Origin: Amphimedon queenslandica
Taxonomy: Eukaryota; Porifera; Demospongiae; Haplosclerida; Niphatidae
Reading direction: 5' to 3'
DNA length: 32,705 bases
Assembly (NCBI RefSeq): GCF_000090795.2
Contig: NW_003546564.1
Coordinates: 79,826-112,530 of the forward strand
The notes beneath the pieces were generated by a model. The model searched no databases, was not told the origin of the DNA, and saw nothing but the letters and a program-made list of their open reading frames with translations. Below are positions 15,980 to 26,100 of the stretch, piece by piece. Position numbers and translations under genes: made by a program. Each line of letters opens with the position of its first letter. Within the stretch, counting starts at the first letter, position 1.

Positions 15980-18900
15980 TGCTAATATTAATGTTGTGTA
16001 TTGTAGGTGTATAAAGCCTAATGTAGCATGCAAGCCACGTGTTTTTGATGATTCGTATGTGGAAAAGCAATTAAGGTGAGGAGCTGGAAAATATTTATGT
16101 TTTTTTAAATCAAAATAGCTCTTTCTGATATATATATATATACATACATGTATATTATGCATGATTGTCAATCAAAATTGAACTTCAAAAATTTGACAAA
16201 GTACCCTGTACTATTATAGTATAGGGTATTTCATAAAAAATGGCTAGGAGAGAATTCTCCATTTTTATAATCGTTTCTGATGCATATACATGTACTTACG
16301 TTGTGTAGAAAGTTTGAACTGATTCCAATCAAATTTGGATTTTTTACAAATATTTAAAGTTGCTCCGAAATCGAGTAAAAGTCCCTGTACTATAGTACAG
16401 GGTCTCAGGCCAAATTTTGCCAAAATTGAAAAGGAGAGAATTCCTTATTTTTATTACATTTTCTAATACACATACATGCACTTATACTGTGTAGAAAGTT
16501 TGAGCTGATTCCGATCAAAACTGAAATTTTTATTAATTTTTAAAGTTCCCCCAAAATTGGTCCAAAGACCTTGTACTACACAGTACATGGTCTTGGGCCA
16601 TATTTTATCAAAATTGAAAAGGAGAGAATTTCCTGTTTTTAGTACATTTTCTGATACATATAGGTACATATCCTTATGTTTGATGGATATTTTTTGATTT
16701 GTGAAATATTTTTCTGTAGGTACACTGGTATGGTAGAGGCCGTGAGGGTCAGAAAAGAAGGTTTCTCTTATCGACCTTATTTCTCCGAGTTTGTTCAAGA
16801 CTATAGAACCATAGCGTTTCTTTTTACAGACACAGTGAGTCTTACAAGGCAAAATAATGATCCATCCTCATTCTTGTAGAGCGTGAAATTGTCAAAAGAA
16901 AACTGTATTAAAATATTAGAGAAGGCACAAATCACTGACTGGAAGATAGGAAAGTCAAGAGTAAGTCTGAAAAAAATTAATATTAAAAAAAATTAATTTG
17001 TTTTGTAGATTTTTCTTCGCTACTATCACAAAGAGAGACTGAACTCTCTCTTGCATGCTCAGGAAGGAAGTGCTACGATTATACAGAAAGTTTTCCGTGG
17101 CTACAAATCCAGGAGAATGTCAGTAAAACGATTAAAAATAATCCAGCCATTAATTTTATACTTGTATAGATATGAGCCATTGAGAACAAAGCAGACTCAA
17201 GATAAGCTTAAGGTGGGACTGATGATGAAACTAGTGGCAGAACACAGCGAAAGTAAATTGCTATTAAAAAATAGATAATTTTATTAATTTTGATGTTATT
17301 TTAGGAGCATTTTCGCGTATTGTTGAACTCAATAGAGATGATGCTATGAAGTCGGCCGAAAGGTTCGGCTATTTAAAGAAAGAAAGAGAAGAAGCTGAAG
17401 GCATCAAGGAGCCAACTGGAAGCAACAAAAAGAAACCATTTAGAGCAGAAGGGATCAATGGAGTGAAAGTCCTACACGTTAGACCTGAAGACATTCCAAG
17501 CAGAAAAGAAGGAGAGAGAAAGGAATCGAATAATTCAATCCCACCAACGAAAAGAAAAATCGCTCCACCTGTACCACCACCTAAGCCTAGTCTTCAAGCA
17601 CTTCTAAAAAGGAAGGAAGCGAAAGCTAAAAACTCTCCAACTACAAGCACGGCCCCTCAGCCTTCATTAACTAAGAAGTATTCAGCTATAGTACCTCCAG
17701 TGACAATAAATGGGCCTTTGAGTATAAAGCCTTCATCGATGCCAACCATGCCTGTATTCAATGTATTGCAACAAGACGAGGAGATAGGAGACTACGCAGT
17801 TCCGTTCCAGAGAGTAAACATTTCGTTTGGATTCCCTATACGCAGAAAGAGTAGCCCTGCAATCTCAACACAGCAAGTGTCATCTACTGTACTGCCAATG
17901 CAGACAGGGCCATCTCCAATTCCCTCTTTTTATGAAGATGATGAAGACAGCTATGGCTACACGATTATGACCTTTCCAACTAATCCTAGCTCCCCGGCAA
18001 AGATATGTACTAAAGATGATGGTGACATAAGAGGGCCAATGGGTCTAAGAGAAGAGACAAAAGACCCGACTTCTTTCATTTCACAAATAGACAGTAGTAC
18101 TAGCTCGAGCAATGACAGCGATGACGATTCCTACATGGATATGACGCATGATATCAAGCTGCAACACCTTCACGATTTAGCTCAAGACAGCTCTCTTTAT
18201 AAAACCTCTTCCATGCCTGATATTACACTAAAAATTGACAGTGGAGCCTCATCATTTCGTTCTAAGGCTGGATCTGATTGCACGTCTAGTAACATTGATC
18301 TACAGAGTCTTGAGAATTCCTCTACGAAGCCGCTTGATGTCCCCCTCATTCACAGACAGTCACAAATGCATTATTTCAATGGGGAAGTCGTTGAAGAGGA
18401 TTTCAGAAAGCCCCGAAAGGTGTGTACAATGTTGTAGACTAGTGTAGGTTTCCTAGTCTTTACAAGTTTCGTGCTGTAAATTAGTGCATTTAATTAATGC
18501 TGTAAATTAGATCGTCATTTTAATATCTACATTTGCATGCATTATTTACTCCGTTTTATTGTTTGCTATTATAGAGAAGATTGGGTCATTTTTTCAGGAG
18601 GAAAGACCCACGAAGAACAAGACACTTCAAAAACAGCGAGGGCGATATCATTCCTGGTTATCTGCCCGGGCTTTGGGAAAATGATGCAAAAGTAAATACA
18701 ATGAACTATATAAATAATCCTTATGATTCACCTTCTCCTTTCCTTTAGCTGATGCTCTCTTCTACGCCTAAAGGAACATACCTTCTATATACTGGCTATA
18801 ATGAGTAAGTACTGCATGTACATGTACGACATGTATTAGCTCATTATGCCCATGGTGATCTATGATTGGGGCATGCATGGCATTTTCAAATTATTGGCTT

Positions 18901-19226
18901 CCGCTTAGTTCAAGAATGTTTATTGAATTTCCTTAGGTCGGATAACTTTACTTTTAAGCTCTCAGTCTCGCTTGGAGGCGGAGTGCTCTGTCAGGTTTGG
19001 TCGTGCGATATAGACACTAGTAGAGGGTTGTCCTTGATGTCTGACGAGGAAGAGAACAGGTTTAATAATTTAGAAGAGCTTGCCGAATATTACAAGTAGG
19101 TATTTTGAAGCATGATAATAATGATACAAGTTTGTTTTGTATAGATATAATCCGGTCAATAAAGGTGGACTAATCCTTAAAGATCCTTTTTTAATCAGCA
19201 AAAAAATTCGTCAAAAGTTTATGTAA
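11628..19226 (+). CDS. Unconventional myosin with one IQ motif and a C-terminal SH2-like domain
   Basis: Exons: 11628-11981, 12310-12369, 12573-12746, 12832-12906, 12965-13029, 13101-13209, 13729-13870, 14122-14274, 14710-14831, 15048-15176, 15367-15480, 15527-15696, 15750-15908, 16007-16075, 16720-16834, 16880-16960, 17009-17252, 17305-18419, 18575-18691, 18749-18804, 18937-19095, 19145-19226; 3864 nt, 1287 aa. The motor is complete: [11 protein letters not shown]-loop GESGAGKTE, switch [11 protein letters not shown], switch II DIFGFE, FIRCIKPN before the converter, and converter [16 protein letters not shown] glutamate lies 16 residues before DAMAK, at the TEDS-rule site, so head phosphorylation may not be needed. 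Loop 2 (exon 13) is strongly basic. One IQ motif follows ([13 protein letters not shown]), then a roughly 370-residue low-complexity tail with the proline-rich APPVPPPKP. The last exons form an SH2-like fold ([33 protein letters not shown]). No SH3-like N-terminal domain is present. [10 protein letters not shown] recalls class III myosins, but the class is unresolved. Confidence 0.94.
13308..13516. mobile_element. MITE-like inverted-repeat element (copy B) in myosin intron 6
   Basis: The left end TACCGTATAGCAGGAAATTT followed by TGGAGGGAATTAAATTTGG is imperfectly inverted at the right end, as CCAAATTTTAGTCCCTCG through ACTTTACTGTA (about 13478-13516). The element is about 209 bp, AT-rich and non-coding. 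The arms extend far inward, so the RNA could fold into a long hairpin. Confidence 0.78.
14845..14868. repeat. (ATG)n microsatellite
   Basis: Short imperfect ATG/GAT run a few bases inside myosin intron 9. Confidence 0.85.
15913..15979. repeat. (ATA)n microsatellite
   Basis: About 22 ATA units filling most of myosin intron 13 (15909-16006). They begin four bases after the exon 13 donor. Confidence 0.97.
16160..16690 (+). repeat. Intronic tandem repeat array, about 182-bp units (array 2)
   Basis: Three units in myosin intron 14. Palindromic cores lie near 16202 (imperfect), 16383-16402 (perfect CCCTGTACTATAGTACAGGG) and 16567 (imperfect). Each is followed by GGAGAGAATTC and a core of the type TCTGATGCATATACATGTAC...GTGTAGAAAGTTTGA. 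It matches array 1 at 4.2 kb in unit order and orientation. Confidence 0.9.
18420..18437 (+). other. Alternative myosin C-terminus by read-through of intron 18
   Basis: Exon 18 stays open past its donor (GTGTGT at 18420) and stops at 18435-18437. Retention of this intron would end the protein in [11 protein letters not shown], removing the SH2-like exons. The last four residues, CTML, fit a CaaX pattern with terminal leucine and follow a basic patch. Whether such a transcript exists cannot be judged from sequence. Confidence 0.35.
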
Positions 19227-20161
19227 CTTTGTATGTATATATATATAATAACATTTAATAATTGTTTTGTTTGTTTGTATAAACATGACAGTATTTATTT
19301 TCTTGGTAATAAGTTTTGTTGTCATAGCTTGGTGCCAATAATTTGCCGTTGTTCTACGGATTTCTCCGTATACTTTAATTAAAATTAAAAATCAAATTCT
19401 TTGAAAAGTTGATTGACTTGCCGGCCGCCCCTCCTTCATTCAGCTATAAACAGTAACTCCCACTCTCTCTCTCTGTCCTGCTCTTCTTCTTTCTTTGCAA
19501 CCTGTGGTGCTGCATTGGGGATTGTTGCTTGTTCTCTCCCTGTCTCTACACAGTGTGGGATATACAGAGTGTTAACAGCCAAACAAGGTCAGTCGACACA
19601 GGATTGTAAATTTTTGTATCATCAGAGCTTGGGCCTTGGCTATGCATCGAACCTCGAGGTTTGAAAAATAATCCGACCACAATTAACCTTCCATGTCGCC
19701 TTGTGTAAACTGGGAAAGTATTTATCAAGAAAGCGAGCGAATTGGAGAAGCAGCCACGGGCGGGCTACCAAGAATGTCTGTGCTTGCCAATAGCAATTAA
19801 TGATGAGCAAGCTAAAACACTTACGATTTGCATTAGTGAAGAGTAGGCTTGTAGTAAAGTACAAGGTGATGTGTTGTTAAGAGCTTGGTTCCATATAATT
19901 TTAACACTATTTGTATTATCCAAGGGAAGTGAGCTCTGCCCCACCCTACCAAAACTCTTAAACCCACACAGACAGTTCCCTGCTATAAATATAGAAGAGC
20001 TTGGCCTTGCTGGCTTCAGTTTAACAGTCTGCAGATTAAGACCCAGTCACTTGTATTCAGTAGCAGAGTCTAACTGTGTTTGCAAGACAACAAGAGATTA
20101 GCATCAAGCCCCTTTCAAACCTGTACCTGCAAAGCAACAAAATATGCCTCATAATAATAAG
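19227..20161. other. Myosin-RAP1GAP intergenic region
   Basis: 935 bp between the myosin stop and the RAP1GAP start. It should hold the myosin 3'UTR and the RAP1GAP promoter and 5'UTR. Open stretches here (for example 19413-19664) show no recognisable protein motif. A pyrimidine-rich patch lies at 19460-19495. I see no clear AATAAA for myosin; AATAACATTTAATAAT near 19247 is a weak candidate. Confidence 0.5.
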
Positions 20162-23100
20162 ATGACATTTTGGCAACATTTTGGTTCACGATCACTTAAA
20201 CCAAGAAGGTAAGAAAGCTGAGAGTTGCATGTAAATTATAATGGTGTGAAAGAAAAAATAAATATCTAGAACTACTAATCTACTGCTTAAAAGAAGGGAG
20301 AGAAAGGTAAAGTTCTGTGAGCTCAAGGTTAAAAGATGAGAGACATGCTGACAAAGAGGAAAGATGAGTTCCTCTACAAAATATTCAGTAGGAGTATCAG
20401 TGTTACTACTACAGACAGTAGCAGAATGTATGCTCCAAGCTTTATGGCAACAAAAATTAAACAGAAAATTGTGTGTCACAAATATTTATAGTATAATAGT
20501 GGTTGTTTTCTAGTGGGAATTAGCCTTGTTGGTAAGTCGTCATTACTCTTATATCCTATAAGTAATGAGGATAGTAAACAAATGGACTGATAAGAGTTAT
20601 TAGTTTATGAATTATAGTATAGTTTTAGAGCATTTACCAATTATGCTTATCGTGGAGCAGGAAGGGAAGATTCATTTTTGTGGTCTGATGTAATGAAAGG
20701 ACAGATTTCAGATAAAAATTAACATAATTATGATTGCGTAATTCTATTGTTCCATTTATACTGTATTAGGCCACCACAGAAGAAATCACTAAGAAGGCAA
20801 ACGTTACAGAAAATGAGTTACAGAGATGAAGTGTCTCTCCCAGCATCTCCTTCAGAGGTAAGAAAGGTACCGCACTTATGTAAATCCTCTTTTTGTTTGT
20901 TTTAGTATGAGGTTGTACTGCTAATTGATTTCTGTTTGTTGTCTTGTTCCATTTTCCTTATTAGTCCTTTTCACATAATACTCTCCTTTTTCCTCTTGTT
21001 TGCCTTATTCTCTCACTTTCTCCCACTCTCTCTCTCTTTCTCTCCTTTCCTTTCTCCTCCTCCTTTCCACACTGTTTGCATTACTGGTCATGTTTGCTCT
21101 AGAGAAACATGTCTCTTGGAGCCTGCTCTTCCTTGCCTTTAGCATAAGTCTGCCATAGAGTCTACTGTTATATTGGTCATGTTTTGAGAGAAGACATAAG
21201 AGCTCGTAATTAGACACAAATAAAAATAACTATTTAATGAACTTCCTTAATGGTTATCAGTAGTATCACCATAGTTCCAGAAACATCACCATTTCCCCTC
21301 TTCTCCTTATAGTTGAGTATGCGTTTGTTTTTTCCTTTATTAATGTGCCTTCATGGATCATGATTTATTTACTGTTTTATAAAAATACATTACATCAGTG
21401 CCAATGTCCCCCTTTTATCTCTCCCTTACTCCATCTCTTTCATCACGTTCACTATTACTATGACAATATAGTGTTGTTCTGATTGCCTTCTATGGTTTGT
21501 TTATATCTTCTACCAGTAGACTATTTTGTTAGAGAGCAAAGCGGTTTATAAAAACATACCAACCCCTAAAACTCATATAAATAAGAAAATATTTGGACAT
21601 AGTTTGAATAAAAATAATATTTGTCCTAGCAATGATTTCGAATAAAAAGGAAGAGAATAAAACTCATTTTTTTGTTTGCACATCAGTAAATTAGTGTTTC
21701 TCCATTACTTACAGTGAGATATGTTGGAAAAAACAAGTACAATTATTACACTTAGCTATTATTATATGTATGTACTATATTATGTATTTTAATATGCTAT
21801 TCCACTAATTCACTCTATTTTTTATTTCTCTCATACATCTTCAGCAAGATTTTGTTGACATGATCTCGAAAGCTCAGGTACTATATTGACATATAAATGT
21901 GCAGTGTACATTAAACTAATATGACAGAATGTACAGTTACAATTGTACATTATAAGTATACCAATATGACAGGGAACAGTATCAATATAAATACAGTGAA
22001 AATGTGCATATGTATGTATTAATATTATGATACAGTACTATATGACAGAATAGCACACAGTGAAAGTGCTGTTGTGAATATTATAAAAGTTGATTATTCA
22101 TTCCATAGTAACAAGTCATTAGTAAATTGACATAACTTGTAATATCAGGTAACAGCCACAAAGTTGTTCCCTTTGATTTGACAGCCTGTTTCGTCTTGTC
22201 CTCCACGTTACTTTGTAGTGCTGATTAAAGGCGTACTGCTTGTTTCTCTCCATGTTTGTTTGTTCATATCGTCTTTGCATCCCTTTGTCTATCCCCTCTC
22301 TCTAATTCACTCCATCCCTCCTTCCTCTTTATAGTGCCGGAGGTATGACAGCCAGCGTTCTCCCTTCCCTTCTCCTGTTATAATAAGAGCCACGCCTGAG
22401 CCCGAAATTGATGAGCCTAACTCCGAAGATGAAGAGCAAATATCGGAGATCTTAGAAGAGGACGGTAGCATGATAACACCGACCAACTCTCGTCATGCTT
22501 TTGAGGAGAATGGAGATGGGCCAGTTGATGGTGAGAGTATTAACTCTCTCTCTAATAGCAGTGATGATTGTAATCACACTAGCCTTCTTCCTCCGGGCTC
22601 TCCTGCTATAGGACTCAGACCAAATCGACGCTCAGTTGAAGCACTAAAAAAGGTAATTACAAGTACAATTAATGGTGGGCGTATCGTGTAGTGTATTTTA
22701 ATTCAGTGTAGTGTATTTTAATATCAGTGTAGTGTATTTTAATTTCAGTGTTGTTAGTTCTAATGACAGTTTATTTACTTACTTTTGTCACTGATTGCTA
22801 GCTACCCACTACACATTATGACTTCCTTTTTTGGCCATATTGTCAGTTATTTTTGACTGGACATTAAGTCAATGTGACATCATGGATAGTTTTCAGTGTC
22901 AGATTGATGTATTATCATGAGATATTGATAGCATTTTGCAGTTGAGGTTTGGGGGCTTCCTGTAATAGTAACTATAGTAGCTAAGAATTGATAATTTAGC
23001 AGTTTCATAGTTCTAGCATACATAATGGGGAATACATGCAACTATATTTATCATAATTATCTACACTATTACTATAAATGCTTAGATGTATTATTATTAT

Positions 23101-26100
23101 TATCATCATCATTATCATTATTAATTATTATTATTATTATTGTTATTGTTATTATTACTTTGCAGCTAATACAAGTAAATGAAGCTCCATTTCCTCTTCT
23201 CATTACGCCACCTGATGGAGGCTATTGGGTACAGAATGGAGAATATGAAAGCAGTAGGAACGTGGATGGGACATGGCTAGCACCGGAGATAGACACTGAG
23301 CACTTTAGGCTGGACATTGATAACACTGCAATGATGTACGGGAGACATTTTGTGGGTCACCCTCACAAGAATTTTTATGTTCGAGAGAGTAAATTTGGAT
23401 CTCTGGTGTTCAGCCTGATGATTGACGGCAATGTTAGCTGCGATCCTTTGATAAGAATGATATTGAGGTATGTTCATAAATTGTATAACTACATTAATTG
23501 TTACAGATCTGGGAATAAATTTTTAAAGACCATTCTAACTGAAAAGTCAAAATTTTAGGAGACCTAGACCAAATGTGTGATAGACCAAAAGTCTCCTAAA
23601 CTTCTTTATTCATTTGTTTCTTTATTTTTTGTCAGTTTTGGGCTTATTCGCACTTTGTTTGTTATTTTTGCCTTTTGATCTTTTGTCTTTGATATTGTAT
23701 GCCTTGTAACTTACTAGCTTTGATGTTAATTGTTTTCGTCTTCCTTTCCATTGCACACACACACACACACACACACACTTTATCTGTCTCTCTCTCTCTT
23801 TCTCTAGAACTAAGGAAGCAACTCATTACAAGGTGTATCCTTCTGCTCAGTTGTCACGAAAACTGGAGCCAGAAGAATACCTAGCGGTAAGTCATTTATC
23901 CTGTCACACGTCTATCACATGATTTCAGATTATACTGAGTACGCTGAATGATGGGGAGACACTGAGGGTTGAAGGCTTACAGAGAATCAGCTCAAAAAAG
24001 GTAGAACTATTAGTCAAATTTGCATAGCATATCCATATACTTTTGATACAAACATATTTTTACTTTTTTATTATTTTTTTCAAACAGGCACCAGAGATAA
24101 TACAAAAATTTGATGAGCACTCTGTTGCAAAGCAGCACAAAATTGGAATCATTTATCAAAAATTTGGACAGGTAAGCCTTTCAAAAAATGAAAGAAAAAA
24201 GACTCTAAATTTGAAACCTCTCACAGACAACCGAAGAGGAGATGTTTTGCAACAATGAGCACTCGCCTGCTTTTAAAGAATTTCTCGAGCTTCTAGGAGA
24301 GACAGTAAAACTAAAAGGATTTGAAAAGTGAGTGAGGGGGAGAGTGTTTCTAGTAAGACACATGCTACCAAGAATGCAATGCAGACTATGCAAGTGTAAC
24401 TAGTAACAGCTGTTGGGTTTATAAATCTAATAATGGTTGTGTTTTCTTTGTGGGCATGCTGCATATTGTTTGTTTATTCTAAGTGAATAATTCAATTGAG
24501 AGCTATAGGGATAACAATATTTTAATTGAATTAGAATTTTGTGTCTGCATGTATACTGTAATATCTTATTGATTTTATCATTGATTTTTTATTGATTTCT
24601 CCTTGATTTCTCATTGATTTCTCCTTGATTTCTCATTGATTTCTTATTGATTTATGCAGGTACAGAGGTGGTTTGGATAATGTGAATGATCAGACTGGTA
24701 AATACAGTGTTTACACTGAGTTCAATGATCAAGAAATAATGTTCCATGTATCTACACTGCTACCTTATGACCCTGGGGACAGACAACAGGTTAGTAGCAC
24801 AACACTACATATACATGTACCTATGCATCTAAATGTAAATGTATCACTAGTGATGTATATCTTCATCTATTTTAATATGAGCTCTTTATTCTCCTTCAGT
24901 TGTTAACAATGCATTGAATGAAATGATTTGTAGGCTGAATAAGTGGCTTAATGAATTTATAAAAGGAGTGAAAATAGAGAGAATGATTGTGTAAATAAGA
25001 AAAGGGACAGTACAGAAACACCAAACATGATTCCATGATTATACCTATAGTACATGTTTTGAGTTATGAGTGTTATTAAAATGAGCCAATTTTTGAAGAA
25101 AAGCCATGCAAGGCTATAGCCCATGGTTTTTTCCAAAAAATGGCCTCAAAATTACTCCAAATTTTTATTACATTTTCTGATACATATTGATGTCCTTATG
25201 CTGTGTAGCAAGTTTGAGTTGATTCCGACTTCAATTTTTCAAGTTACGGCCATTTTAAGAAAACATCAAAATTCTGAAAAATACCCAAGGCTATAGCCCA
25301 TGGTTTTTTCAAAAAATGGCTCAGAAATTACCCCAAATTTTTATTATATTTTAAAATACATATTGATGTCCTTATGCTGTGTAGCAAGTTTGAGCTGATT
25401 CTGACTTCAATTTTTCAAGTTACAGCCATTTTAAGAAAACGTCAAAATTCTGAAAAATACCCAAGGCTATAGCCCATGGTTTTTTTCAAAAAATGGCTCC
25501 GAAATCACCCCAAATTTTTATTACATTTTCTTATACATATTGATGTCCTTATGCTGTGTAGCAAGTTTGAGTTGATTCCAACTTCAATTTTTCAAGTTAC
25601 GGCCATTTTAAGAAAACGTCAACATTCTGAAAAATACCCAAGGCTATATAGCCCATGGTTTCTTTCAAAAAATGGCTTCGAAATCACCCCAAATTTTTAT
25701 TACATTTTCTTATACATATTGATGTCCTTATGCTGTGTAGCAAGTTTTAGCAAATTCCGACAAATATTTTTAAAGTTACCGTCATTTTAAGAAAACGTCA
25801 AAATTCTGAAAAATACCCAAGGCTATAGCCCATGGTTTTTTTCAAAAAATGGCTCCAAAATCACTCCAACTTTTTATTACATTTTCTTATACATATTGAT
25901 GTCCTTATGCTGTGTAGCAAGTTTGAGGTAATTCCGACTTCAATTTTTCAAGTTACAGCCATTTTAAGAAAATGTCAAAAATTAAAAAAATACCCAAGGC
26001 TATATAGCCCATGGTTTCTTTCAAAAAATGGCTTCGAAATCACCCCAAATTTTTATTACAATTTCTGATGCATATATTAAGTTCTGTATATTATATTATA

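Noticed and set aside
19413..19664. Open frame of 83 codons in the myosin-RAP1GAP gap
   Set aside because: Low-complexity Ser/Leu content from a CT-rich tract, no recognisable motif, and no splice partner in phase.
25476..26068. Long plus-strand open frames in the 25-26 kb repeat array encoding a repeated peptide starting MVFFKKWL
   Set aside because: The array period is about 59 codons, so openness in one unit carries to the next. The frame lies within a satellite in an intron, has no start or splice context, and is broken by period changes. It is a repeat artefact.
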